Shown: one piece after another, positions 7,214-13,233 of the stretch | How positions within the stretch are numbered: position 1 is the stretch's first letter | How the letters are laid out: the number at the start of each line of letters is the position of its first letter | Origin: H17-190 sp034435615 | GTDB taxonomy: Bacteria > Chloroflexota > Dehalococcoidia > SM23-28-2 > HRBIN24 | Assembly: GCA_034435615.1 (NCBI GenBank) | Contig: DAOTWZ010000082.1 | Span: forward strand, 1-22,235 | Direction of reading: 5' to 3' | DNA: 22,235 nucleotides | The notes under the pieces: model-generated | What the model was told of the DNA's origin: nothing | Databases searched by the model: none | Seen by the model: the letters and a program-made list of their open reading frames with translations, nothing else | Program-made: the position numbers and the translations under genes

Positions 7214-7219
7214 TATACT
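7214..7219 (+). promoter_or_regulatory. -10 element TATACT, apparently for a leaderless transcript
   Basis: TATACT (five of six consensus) lies 10 nt before the ATG at 7230. No Shine-Dalgarno sequence is visible between them and no good -35 is seen. Transcription from this box would start only a few nt before the ATG, so the mRNA would be leaderless or nearly so. The same TATACT-N10-start geometry precedes the PHP gene at 12175. Confidence 0.5.
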
Positions 7220-7229
7220 GAAATGCGAT

Positions 7230-7919
7230 ATGTCAACGCCCAGGGACGGCATCGACGCGCCCCGCCACAGCGCTGCCCTGGCTACGGTGGTGGGCCCCTG
7301 GCAGCGCCTGTGGGAGCGGGCGCGCGAGCTGCCCACGCCCCTGCTGCTGGCCGCCGTGGGGGGCCTCGTCCTCGTCCTGTCGGTGGGGCTGGCCCTCCTC
7401 CCCGTCCTCCTGGGGGTGGACCAGTCAGACCTAGAGGCGCTGGGCTACATCGGCGTCTTTCTGGCCAACTTCCTGGGCACCGCTTCCCTCTTCGTGCCCG
7501 TGCCCGGCCTGACGGCGGCCGGCCAGGTGCTCATCGTCACCCTGGCGGACCGCTCCAACCCCGCCCTGGTGGCCATCGTGGGAGGCCTGGGGATGGCCAC
7601 GGCCGAGACCACAGCCTACCTGGCGGGGCGCGGCCTGCGCACAGTGAGCTCCCGCCGGCCCATGCCCATCGGCGGGCGGGTGGGGAGGATACTGGCCTGG
7701 CTGGCCCGCCTGGTGGACGGCATGATGCTGCACTACGGCGTCCCCACCCTCTTCGTCCTCTCCGCCATTCCCAATCCCGTCTTCGAGTTCGCCGGGGTGA
7801 CAGCGGGGGCGGTGCGCATGCCCTTCCTGCGCTTTCTGACGCCCGTCCTCCTGGGCAAGCTGCTGCGGGCCTTCCTCCTGGCCTTCCTGGGCCAGCACCT
7901 GCTAGATCTCATCATCTGA
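7230..7919 (+). CDS. VTT-domain (DedA/SNARE-associated type) membrane protein
   Basis: A 229-residue integral membrane protein. A hydrophobic helix at about 37-62 is followed by GYIGVFLANFLGTASLFVPVPG (about 72-93), the re-entrant, proline-containing motif typical of the VTT domain (DedA/TVP38/TMEM41B superfamily). Further helices follow at about 95-135 and 175-229, with the FAGVTAGAVRMPFLRFL segment near the end. Members of this superfamily act as lipid flippases/scramblases or support membrane homeostasis; the substrate here cannot be deduced. The ATG at 7230 lacks a ribosome-binding site and follows a TATACT box by 10 nt. The ADP-ribosylglycohydrolase gene starts 10 nt after the stop, indicating an operon. 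Confidence 0.8.
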   Translation: MSTPRDGIDAPRHSAALATVVGPWQRLWERARELPTPLLLAAVGGLVLVLSVGLALLPVLLGVDQSDLEALGYIGVFLANFLGTASLFVPVPGLTAAGQVLIVTLADRSNPALVAIVGGLGMATAETTAYLAGRGLRTVSSRRPMPIGGRVGRILAWLARLVDGMMLHYGVPTLFVLSAIPNPVFEFAGVTAGAVRMPFLRFLTPVLLGKLLRAFLLAFLGQHLLDLII

Positions 7920-7929
7920 GGGTGCGGTC

Positions 7930-8844
7930 ATGGACGACGAACGGCTTCTCCGCTTCGATGGCTGCCTGGTGGGGCTGGCGGTAGGGGACGCCCTGGGGAT
8001 GCCAGCCGAGGGGCTGTCAGCGGCGGAGGTGCGCCAGCGCTTCGGCCTCCTCCGGGAGATGGTGGACGCCTGGCTCCCCGCCGGCTCCACCACCGACGAC
8101 ACCGCCATGGCCCTTTGCATCGCCGAGAGCCTGGCCGAGCTGGGCGAATTCGACCCCGACGACGTGGCGCGTCGCTTCCTGGCCTGGTACCGCACTCACC
8201 CACCCGATATGGGGATCCACACCCGCCATGTCCTCTCCCTCATGGACAGGGGTATGGACTGGCGAGAGGCCTCGGCCCTGGTGGAGCGCCAGAACGCCCC
8301 CTTCACCGCCGGCAACGGCTCCCTCATGCGCTGCGCCCCCCTGGCCCTCCGCTACTGCCACGACCCGCAGCGCCTCATCGTCGTCAGCCAGGAGTCGTCC
8401 CGCATCACCCACGCCCATCCTCTGGCCCAGGCGGCCTGCGCCTTCTTCAACCTCCTCCTCTCCCGTCTGCTGCTGGGCTGGGAGAGGGAGGACGCCCTGG
8501 CCTACGCCCTGGAGGGCACGGGCGAGGCGCCCCCGGAGCTGCGGGAGCGGGCGGCCAGCGCCCGCCACAAGACGGCCCGGCAGGTGGCCACCAGCGGCTA
8601 CGTCCTAGATACCCTGGAATGCGCCCTCTGGGCCTGGTGGCACTACGACGACTTCGAGGAGGCGCTGGTGGCCGTCGTCAACCTGGGTGGCGACGCCGAT
8701 ACCAACGGCGCCGTGGCCGGCGCCCTCCTGGGCGCCCGGATGGGCCTGCCGGCCATCCCCCAGCGCTGGCGGGCCGGTGTATCCATCGCCTCTCACTGTC
8801 AGGGGCTGGCCCGCCGCCTCCACGAGCTGGCCCAGCGCGGTTGA
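7930..8844 (+). CDS. ADP-ribosylglycohydrolase (DraG/ARH family)
   Basis: A 304-residue member of the ADP-ribosylglycohydrolase family. The N-terminal GCLVGLAVGDALGMP (11-25) is the family signature. The metal-binding residues are in TTDDT (54-58, with D56 and D57) and in GGDADTNGAVAGALLGA (253-269, with D255, D257 and T258), and the NGSLMRCAPLAL element (129-140) is present. These cytosolic enzymes use two Mg2+ ions to remove ADP-ribose from arginine, serine or nucleic acid, or hydrolyse ADP-ribose derivatives; the substrate cannot be told from sequence. The ATG at 7930 is preceded by GAGGGTG, 10 nt after the upstream membrane-protein gene. No ADP-ribosyltransferase or dinitrogenase gene is visible, so a nitrogenase-regulatory DraG role is unsupported. 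An NrtR-like regulator lies about 2 kb away. Confidence 0.92.
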   Translation: MDDERLLRFDGCLVGLAVGDALGMPAEGLSAAEVRQRFGLLREMVDAWLPAGSTTDDTAMALCIAESLAELGEFDPDDVARRFLAWYRTHPPDMGIHTRHVLSLMDRGMDWREASALVERQNAPFTAGNGSLMRCAPLALRYCHDPQRLIVVSQESSRITHAHPLAQAACAFFNLLLSRLLLGWEREDALAYALEGTGEAPPELRERAASARHKTARQVATSGYVLDTLECALWAWWHYDDFEEALVAVVNLGGDADTNGAVAGALLGARMGLPAIPQRWRAGVSIASHCQGLARRLHELAQRG

Positions 8845-8869
8845 CAAGGCCGCGCCGGGCCACTAATAT
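8841..8869 (+). promoter_or_regulatory. Near-consensus sigma70 promoter of the polysaccharide deacetylase gene
   Basis: Perfect -35 TTGACA (8841-8846), a 17-nt spacer, and -10 TAATAT (8864-8869). The -35 overlaps the TGA stop of the upstream ADP-ribosylglycohydrolase gene (8842-8844). Predicted initiation near 8876 gives a leader of about 26 nt that includes GGAGG at 8891-8895. It is the best promoter match I saw in the window. Confidence 0.8.
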
Positions 8870-8901
8870 GCGGGCGCCGAGAGAGCGCCAGGAGGTGGCC
8901 C

Positions 8902-9756
8902 ATGGCCCAGGACAGGGGCAGAGTCCGCCTGCCAGAGGGGAAGCGCATAGCCGTAGCCATCACCTGTGACTTCGATGCCCACGCCGTATGGCTGGGCACC
9001 TTCCGCTTCAACACGCCCGCCGTCCTCTCCCGGGGCGAGTTCGGCGCCGCCGTGGGCGCCCCTCGCCTCCTCCGCCTCTTCGATAAACACGGCATCCGCA
9101 CCACCTGGTTCATCCCCGGCCACACCGTGGACACCTTCCCCGAGCCCTGCCGCGCCGTGAAGGAGGCGGGGCACGAGATAGGCCACCACGGCTACGGCCA
9201 CATCAACCCCCGCAGCCTCTCCCTGGAGGAAGAGCGGCGGGAGATGGAGATGGGCATGGAGGCGCTGTCCCGTCTGGGAGTGCGGCCCCGCGGCTACCGC
9301 TGCCCGGGAGGAGACTTCAGCCCCAACACCCTCACCGTCCTGGAGGAGTTCGGCCTGGAGTACGACAGCAGCCTGCACGGCGATGACTTCCACCCCTACC
9401 GCATCCGGCCCATCCTGGAGGCCCGCCCAGATGGCCCCACCGTCTTCGGGCCGCCCAGCCGCGTCATCGAGCTTCCCTTCTCCTGGTTCCTGGACGACTT
9501 CCCCCTCCTGGAGTTCATCCCTGGCCGCCTGGAGGGGGTCCGCTCCGCCGACGAGATCTTCGGCCAGTGGCAGGACATCTTCGACTACGCCGTGGCCAAC
9601 GAGGAGGGGGCCTGCTACATCCTAACCATGCACCCCCAGACCATCGGCCGCGCCCACCTGATAGGGCGGCTGGACCGACTCATCGCCCACATGGCGGAGA
9701 GCGGTGCCTGGTTCGCCACCATGAGCGAGATCTGCGACGCCACCGTCTTTGCATGA
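8902..9756 (+). CDS. Polysaccharide deacetylase (NodB-homology domain)
   Basis: A 284-residue carbohydrate esterase family 4-type protein resembling the PgdA/PuuE-like group from bacteria such as Helicobacter. Motif 1 is ITCDFDAH (20-27, catalytic/metal Asp), motif 2 is HEIGHHGYGH (91-100, metal histidines most likely H96 and H100), and motif 3 is RGYRCPGGDFSPNT. A C-terminal MHPQTIGR provides the late catalytic His region. Family members remove N-acyl groups from sugars in peptidoglycan or act on related amides such as allantoin-type substrates. No signal peptide is visible, so a cytoplasmic substrate is plausible. The ATG at 8902 has GGAGG 6 nt upstream and its own strong promoter. It converges on the substrate-binding-protein gene. 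Confidence 0.88.
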   Translation: MAQDRGRVRLPEGKRIAVAITCDFDAHAVWLGTFRFNTPAVLSRGEFGAAVGAPRLLRLFDKHGIRTTWFIPGHTVDTFPEPCRAVKEAGHEIGHHGYGHINPRSLSLEEERREMEMGMEALSRLGVRPRGYRCPGGDFSPNTLTVLEEFGLEYDSSLHGDDFHPYRIRPILEARPDGPTVFGPPSRVIELPFSWFLDDFPLLEFIPGRLEGVRSADEIFGQWQDIFDYAVANEEGACYILTMHPQTIGRAHLIGRLDRLIAHMAESGAWFATMSEICDATVFA

Positions 9757-9759
9757 GTC

Positions 9760-9785
9760 GGGGCGGGGACCGTGGCCCCCGCCCC
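9760..9785. terminator. GC-rich terminator-like hairpin between convergent genes
   Basis: GGGGCGGGG (9760-9768) pairs perfectly with CCCCGCCCC (9777-9785) around an 8-nt loop. It begins 3 nt after the deacetylase stop and ends 18 nt before the stop of the convergent substrate-binding-protein gene. There is no T-tract on either side. Confidence 0.55.
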
Positions 9786-9803
9786 ACGCCGCGGACAGCC
9801 GCG

Positions 9804-11063
9804 TCAGCTACGGCGGATCAGCTCCTGGACCACGTCGCGGTAGCCCTGGAACCACTCCGTCACCGGCTCCCACTGGTTGCCCTTCACCTGATAGACCCGC
9901 ACCAGGCCGCCGCCCTCGTGGTCCTGGGGGCTCATCTGCAGCCGCAAAAGGCCGGCCACCTCGCCGCGGACGCTCTCCAGTCCCTCCTTCACCTTCGTCC
10001 CGTCCAGCGGGTAGCCGTACTTTTTCAGGGCGTTGCGCACCGCCTCCACCATGGTAGCGGCGACCGCTATCCCTCGCGTGTAGTAGACATCGCCCCGCTG
10101 CAGGAACTCCGATGGCTGTCTGCCCTCCTCCTGGTACATCTTCCTGATCTCGTCCAGGACGGGCAGGTCGGGCCCCACGGGGCTGATCTGCAGACCGTAG
10201 TAGCCCTGGGCCACCTCCCAACCGCCGGCGGCCAGAATGTCCGTGTCCGCCGCCCCCCAGATGAGGGCCACTACCCGGTTCAGAGGGAAGTTGTTCTCGC
10301 GGAAGGCCTTGATGGAGACGGAGGGCGAGCGGCCGAACAGGTGGGTTATCACCCAGTCTGCCCGGAAGCGCTGCACGATGTCCTGCACCTGGGCCGTCAT
10401 CTCCAGCCCGGGCGCCGGCACGGCGAACATCCTCAGCTCGAACCCTTCTATCTGGGAGAGCCGTTGCAGGACCTCTATGGGCTCCCGTCCTGCCGGGTTG
10501 TCGTAGTAGAGGTAGGCTATCTTGGGCTTGCCCGGCTTCCCCTCCTTCTTCCACTGGTCCATGACGAACTTGACCGCTGCCGCCCCCTGGCTCCAGTAGG
10601 TGGCGGCGGCCGGGAAGATGTAGGGGTACTTCTCCCCGTTGGCCGTGGCCGAGATGCCGATGCCCGGCGTGATACAGACGATCTTGTCAGCGTTGCAGCG
10701 GTCGTAGAGAGCAGCGGCGATGGGCGTCCCGTGGGGAGACAGAATCAGCACCCCCTCGCGCTTCATCCGCTCGTAAGCGTCGACGCCCCGGGGCACTTCG
10801 TAGGCGTGCTCGATGACCAGGGCGTTGATGGGGTGTCCCTCCACGCCGCCCCGTTTGTTGACCAGCCTGATGTAGTCCTCGAACCCGGCCTTGTAGGGCA
10901 CGCCCACGAGCTGGGTGGGGCCCGTGGTGTCCATGCCGGTGCCTATGGTGATGGGCGGCTTCGTCGCCGTCCCCGCTGGCCCGCCGGGGCCACAGGCCGC
11001 CAGCAGCAGGACAGCCAACCCCGCCACCAGGGCGCTCGCCAGTCCCGTCCACGCCCTTCTCAT
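9804..11063 (-). CDS. ABC-transporter substrate-binding lipoprotein, branched-chain amino acid (LivJ) type
   Basis: 419 residues from the ATG at 11061-11063. An arginine-containing n-region and hydrophobic core (MRRAWTG...LAVLLLAAC) end in a lipobox LAAC, with the lipidated Cys at residue 24. The mature part begins after a short PGGPAG linker and enters the type-I periplasmic-binding fold: ITIGTGMDTTGPTQLVGVPYKAGFEDYIRLVNKRGGVEG, a classical start for Leu/Ile/Val/amide-binding proteins. It would sit on the outer face of the cytoplasmic membrane and deliver a ligand to an ABC permease. A GTG at 11072 could add three residues, but the AGGGGG at 11075-11080 fits the ATG better. No permease or ATPase genes are visible here, so the partner is elsewhere. 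A good promoter lies at 11122-11150. The ligand is unknown. Confidence 0.9.
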   Translation of the reverse strand: MRRAWTGLASALVAGLAVLLLAACGPGGPAGTATKPPITIGTGMDTTGPTQLVGVPYKAGFEDYIRLVNKRGGVEGHPINALVIEHAYEVPRGVDAYERMKREGVLILSPHGTPIAAALYDRCNADKIVCITPGIGISATANGEKYPYIFPAAATYWSQGAAAVKFVMDQWKKEGKPGKPKIAYLYYDNPAGREPIEVLQRLSQIEGFELRMFAVPAPGLEMTAQVQDIVQRFRADWVITHLFGRSPSVSIKAFRENNFPLNRVVALIWGAADTDILAAGGWEVAQGYYGLQISPVGPDLPVLDEIRKMYQEEGRQPSEFLQRGDVYYTRGIAVAATMVEAVRNALKKYGYPLDGTKVKEGLESVRGEVAGLLRLQMSPQDHEGGGLVRVYQVKGNQWEPVTEWFQGYRDVVQELIRRS

Positions 11064-11121
11064 GCCGGTCACCCCCTGCTACCGGGCTGCTCGACGCCCG
11101 GCTGACTAGGAAACTGGCTAC

Positions 11122-11150
11122 CCTATAGCCGGGAAGGGCACGCCTGTCAA
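11122..11150 (-). promoter_or_regulatory. Promoter of the substrate-binding-protein gene
   Basis: On the minus strand, a perfect -35 TTGACA (11145-11150), a 17-nt spacer and -10 TATAGG (11122-11127). The predicted transcription start is near 11115, giving a leader of about 50 nt before the ATG at 11063. Confidence 0.7.
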
Positions 11151-11396
11151 TCCACCGAAAATGCCTGAAAGTCGCTCTATCGACAGTATTGTTGATGAAA
11201 AGTCGGATAAATAGACTGGTTCCCCACTTTACGATGGAATGGACGGGATGATGGGCACGGGTGACCAGTCCTCTGCCCGGGGCGCCGGGTTGGGGTGCGG
11301 CGTCGGTCTGGCTGGCGGGGTGGACAGGCGCCCTCGCCCTGGCAGGCTGCCCGGGCTGGCCCCCGTCAAGTCACTGAAAGAGGCGTCGCCCCCCGT
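11151..11396. other. Intergenic stretch with an AT-rich island; no gene seen
   Basis: Between the start of the substrate-binding-protein gene and the end of the cupin gene lies non-coding DNA (11064-11396 in all). Bases 11151-11240 are clearly AT-richer than the surroundings. They hold an imperfect inverted repeat at 11179-11196 (ATCGACA and TGTTGAT around four bases) and a near-repeat TGAAAGTCG/TGAAAAGTCG at 11166 and 11196. Bases 11241-11396 return to high GC. An open plus-strand frame from 11239 runs mostly antisense to the cupin and shows no protein-like features. I see no RNA gene or mobile-element remnant. Confidence 0.5.
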
Positions 11397-11816
11397 TCAC
11401 CCGGTGGCCGTGCGGGCCGGGCCGTGGTACTCCTCGTCGGTGACATGGGGGCCCCAGGTGGCGCTGTTGCCGTCCTCGTCGACCTCCACCATCGAGAGAT
11501 GGGCCATGAAACGGTCGGGTGCGGCGCCGTGCCAGTGCTCCTCGCCCGGCTCGAAGAAGACGCAGTCGCCGGGGCGCACCACCTCCACAGGGCCACCGCG
11601 CCGCTGCACGAGGCCCAAGCCATCGACGATGTAGATGGTCTGGCCATTGGGGTGGGTGTGCCAGGCTGTGCGTGCTCCCGGGGTGAAGCGGACCAAGTTC
11701 GCGCTCAGGCGCGAGGCGCCGGACGGCGTGGCCACCGGATCGATGTAGACCACGCCGGTGAACCACTCGCTGGGGCCTGTCCTGGTCTCCACGTCGCTGC
11801 TCCTGGTGACCTTCAT
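11397..11816 (-). CDS. Small cupin-domain protein, (R)-mandelonitrile-lyase/dioxygenase-like
   Basis: 139 residues forming one cupin barrel. Motif 1 is PGARTAWHTHPNGQTIYIVDGLG (46-68): metal ligands H53 and H55, with Q59 at the usual Glu position. Motif 2 is PGDCVFFEPGEEHWHGA (82-98), with H94 as third ligand and H96 beside it. The pattern WFTGVVYIDP near the start, PGARTAWHTHP and GEEHWHGA resembles cupins annotated as (R)-mandelonitrile lyase-like or associated with carboxymuconolactone decarboxylases; the true reaction is unknown. The ATG at 11814-11816 is preceded by GGGAGAGCGGAG. The frame stays open far upstream, but that part crosses the tRNA-Ser gene and is not coding. A perfect TATAAT lies 115 nt upstream, leaving a long hairpin-rich leader. 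Confidence 0.87.
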   Translation of the reverse strand: MKVTRSSDVETRTGPSEWFTGVVYIDPVATPSGASRLSANLVRFTPGARTAWHTHPNGQTIYIVDGLGLVQRRGGPVEVVRPGDCVFFEPGEEHWHGAAPDRFMAHLSMVEVDEDGNSATWGPHVTDEEYHGPARTATG

Positions 11817-11936
11817 CTCCGCTCTCCCTTCAGAGGTCTCGGCCACGCCGGTAGCCGCGCTCTTGTCGGCGTCCCCGTGCGGGGCCACGGATAGCCGTTC
11901 GGCCCCCGGCAGGGGGCGCGGCCACGCTGGATTATA
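11817..11936 (-). promoter_or_regulatory. Promoter -10 and structured 5' leader of the cupin gene
   Basis: A perfect -10 TATAAT lies at 11931-11936 on the minus strand; no convincing -35 is seen. The resulting leader of about 108 nt contains several short hairpins: CCCCC-UGCC-GGGGG, CCCC-GCAC-GGGG, GGCUAC-CGGC-GUGGCC, and a CUCU/GGAG pairing that would cover the ribosome-binding region. It matches no riboswitch class I recognise. GC richness alone can create hairpins, so regulatory function is only a possibility. Confidence 0.4.
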
Positions 11937-11992
11937 CCGTGGACAGGATAGAGAGGCGGACAGTGGGACGCCGTCACTGCGGCCGGTATGGC

Positions 11993-12084
11993 TGGCGGAG
12001 GGAGTGGGATTCGAACCCACGGGGGCGGTTACCCGCCCCACCCGCTTAGCAGGCGGGCGCACTCGGCCACTATGCGATCCCTCC
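11993..12084 (-). tRNA. tRNA-Ser (anticodon GCU), CCA encoded
   Basis: On the minus strand, the acceptor GGAGGGA (12084-12078) pairs with TCCCTCC near the 3' end, followed by discriminator G and an encoded CCA (11993-11995). The anticodon stem CCCGC/GCGGG encloses the loop CTGCTAA, giving anticodon GCT for AGC/AGU serine codons. A long variable arm (GGGGCGG pairing with CCGCCCC) marks it as class II, and the T arm GTGGGTTCGAATCCCAC is intact. No integrase gene or repeated tRNA 3' end is seen nearby. Confidence 0.97.
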
Positions 12085-12099
12085 GCTGACCAATAAATA

Positions 12100-12128
12100 T
12101 TACTATCACGTCCCCCCGCGCCCTTCAA
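12100..12128 (-). promoter_or_regulatory. Likely promoter of tRNA-Ser
   Basis: On the minus strand, TTGAAG (12123-12128) is followed by 17 nt and TAGTAA (12100-12105), overlapping a TAATAT in an AT-rich patch just upstream of the tRNA. The exact -10 register is uncertain. Confidence 0.45.
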
Positions 12129-12136
12129 GGGGCCCT

Positions 12137-12164
12137 TTGCCCTCGCCCCCTCACCTGGTATACT
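12137..12164 (+). promoter_or_regulatory. Extended -10 promoter of the PHP gene, near-leaderless
   Basis: TGGTATACT forms an extended -10 (hexamer 12159-12164), with a weak -35 TTGCCC (12137-12142) 16 nt upstream. The GTG start at 12175 is 10 nt after the -10, with no room for a normal ribosome-binding site, so the transcript would start almost at the initiation codon. Confidence 0.55.
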
Positions 12165-12174
12165 CGGCCCCGCG

Positions 12175-12882
12175 GTGGCCAGCATATACGACTTCCACTC
12201 CCACTCCACTCTGAGCGATGGCGCCCTCTCCCCCATGGAGCTGGTGCGCCGCGCCCACGTCGCCGGCTACGCGGCCATCGGCATAACGGACCACGCCGGG
12301 CCGGGAGCGGTGGAGCGCTTCCTGCGAGAGCTGGAGCGGGACTGTCAGGTGGCCTCCCGGCACTGGCCCATTTTCGCCCTGCCGGGCGTGGAGCTGACCC
12401 ACGTTCCTCCGGGGGCCATCGGCGAGGCGGCAGTAGCCGCCAGGGCGGCCGGCGCCCTCCTCGTCGTCGTCCACGGCGAGACGGTCTCTGAGCCGGTGGA
12501 GCCGGGCACCAATCGGGCCGCCATCGAGTGCGGACTGGTGGACGTTCTGGCCCACCCCGGCCTCATAACCCTGGAGGAGGCCAGACTAGCTGCCCAGAAG
12601 GGCGTCTTCCTGGAGCTGTCCGCCAAGCCGGCCCACGCCCTGGCCAACGGCCACGTGGCCCGCATGGCGCGCCTGGCCGGCGCGCCCCTCATCGTCAATT
12701 CCGACAACCACGGGCTGGACTTCCTCACCCCCGACAGGGTACGGGCGGTGGTGCTGGGCGCCGGCCTCACGGAGGAGGATCTGGAAGAGATCGCCTACAA
12801 GAACCCGCGGCGCCTCCTGGAAAGGGCCCTGGGGCGCGCCAGAGGCAGCTATCTCGCGTCGAAGGGGGATAGCCCGAGCTAG
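12175..12882 (+). CDS. PHP-domain metal-dependent phosphoesterase/hydrolase
   Basis: A 235-residue protein with the PHP motifs in order: YDFHSHSTLSDG (5-16, with H8, H10 and D15), GITDHAGPG, LPGVELTH, VVVHGE, DVLAHPGLI and VNSDNHGLDFLTP. These His/Asp/Glu residues build the trinuclear metal site of the polymerase and histidinol phosphatase superfamily. Stand-alone members hydrolyse phosphate esters such as histidinol phosphate or nucleotide derivatives; the substrate here is not evident and no histidine genes are adjacent. The GTG at 12175 begins MASIYDFHSH and has no Shine-Dalgarno, consistent with leaderless translation from the TATACT box. A hairpin at 12884-12916 follows immediately. Confidence 0.9.
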   Translation: MASIYDFHSHSTLSDGALSPMELVRRAHVAGYAAIGITDHAGPGAVERFLRELERDCQVASRHWPIFALPGVELTHVPPGAIGEAAVAARAAGALLVVVHGETVSEPVEPGTNRAAIECGLVDVLAHPGLITLEEARLAAQKGVFLELSAKPAHALANGHVARMARLAGAPLIVNSDNHGLDFLTPDRVRAVVLGAGLTEEDLEEIAYKNPRRLLERALGRARGSYLASKGDSPS

Positions 12883-12883
12883 G

Positions 12884-12916
12884 GCTGGGGCGAGGGCGCC
12901 CGGCCCCCGCCCCAGC
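12884..12916. terminator. Terminator-like hairpin between the convergent PHP and DUF5679 genes
   Basis: GCTGGGGCG (12884-12892) pairs perfectly with CGCCCCAGC (12908-12916); the 15-nt middle is itself GC-rich and can pair further. It begins 2 nt after the PHP stop and ends 9 nt before the DUF5679 stop. No T-run is present. Confidence 0.6.
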
Positions 12917-12924
12917 TACGACCC

Positions 12925-13065
12925 CTAGCTCTTGCCGATGCGGTACATGGTGGTCCCGCACACGGGGCAGGTGCCCTTGGTGGCAGGACGCCCGTTCTTC
13001 AAGGTGACGGTCTGGGGCTCGCGCATCTCCCGCGTCGCCCGACACTTGAGACAGTAGGCCTGCAT
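12925..13065 (-). CDS. DUF5679 zinc-ribbon mini-protein
   Basis: A 46-residue protein starting MQAYCLKCRATREM and ending YRIGKS. Two CxxC knuckles, CLKC (5-8) and CPVC (33-36), flank LKNGRPATKGT, the layout of DUF5679, small zinc-ribbon proteins that I recall as common in Chloroflexota and some other phyla, of unknown role. Zinc binding and interaction with nucleic acid or ribosome are plausible but unproven. The ATG at 13063-13065 has a GAGGGGGG ribosome-binding site about 9 nt upstream and a good promoter at 13114-13141. It is divergent from plsX and convergent with the PHP gene. Confidence 0.88.
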   Translation of the reverse strand: MQAYCLKCRATREMREPQTVTLKNGRPATKGTCPVCGTTMYRIGKS

Positions 13066-13113
13066 ACCGCACACCCCCCTCGTAGGTCTCGGGTCTAGGG
13101 CTTGCTTGCGCTT

Positions 13114-13141
13114 AGCATATCCATTCTTCCAGATATGTCAA
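13114..13141 (-). promoter_or_regulatory. Promoter of the DUF5679 gene
   Basis: On the minus strand, perfect -35 TTGACA (13136-13141), a 16-nt spacer and -10 TATGCT (13114-13119). The patch is AT-rich against its surroundings. The consensus -35 suggests this 46-residue protein is well expressed. Confidence 0.7.
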
Positions 13142-13160
13142 GCCAGTCCGTGACCCTGAC

Positions 13161-13176
13161 GCCCCTGGACAGGGGC
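13161..13176. repeat. Perfect inverted repeat overlapping the plsX -35
   Basis: GCCCCTG and CAGGGGC, perfect 7-nt arms around GA, overlap the -35 element of the plsX promoter (13166-13171). A further partial copy of the right arm (CAGGGGC) follows at 13180-13186. It could be an operator for a repressor of lipid synthesis, but it is not a FapR-like site and could equally be chance in GC-rich DNA. Confidence 0.4.
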
Positions 13177-13194
13177 AGCCAGGGGCCCTAGGAT
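13166..13194 (+). promoter_or_regulatory. Promoter of plsX
   Basis: -35 TGGACA (13166-13171, five of six), a 17-nt spacer and -10 TAGGAT (13189-13194). Predicted initiation near 13201 leaves about 33 nt before the GTG start, containing AAGGTGAGG as ribosome-binding site. Confidence 0.55.
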
Positions 13195-13233
13195 GACACT
13201 GGACGTCCCCCGAAAGGGAGAGAAGGTGAGGAA

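Noticed and set aside
5822..7984. Open plus-strand frame of 720 codons opposite miaB and continuing into the VTT gene
   Set aside because: It overlaps two well-supported genes in another frame or strand and has the Gly/Pro/Arg-rich composition of a GC shadow.
11239..11634. Open plus-strand frame between the substrate-binding gene and the cupin
   Set aside because: Most of it is antisense to the cupin, no ribosome-binding site is seen, and the peptide has no domain-like features.
11397..11816. Cupin as a methylthioxylulose-phosphate methylsulfurylase linked to MTA salvage
   Set aside because: It is a single 139-residue cupin about 5 kb from mtnA, with a sequence closer to mandelonitrile-lyase-like cupins; no RuBisCO-like protein is visible.
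11993..12084. tRNA-Ser as integration site of a mobile element
   Set aside because: No integrase, no repeated tRNA 3' end and no change in gene style on either side.
11817..12236. N-terminal extension of the cupin frame upstream of 11816
   Set aside because: The extension would be translated through the tRNA-Ser gene; the ATG at 11816 has a ribosome-binding site and the family N-terminus.
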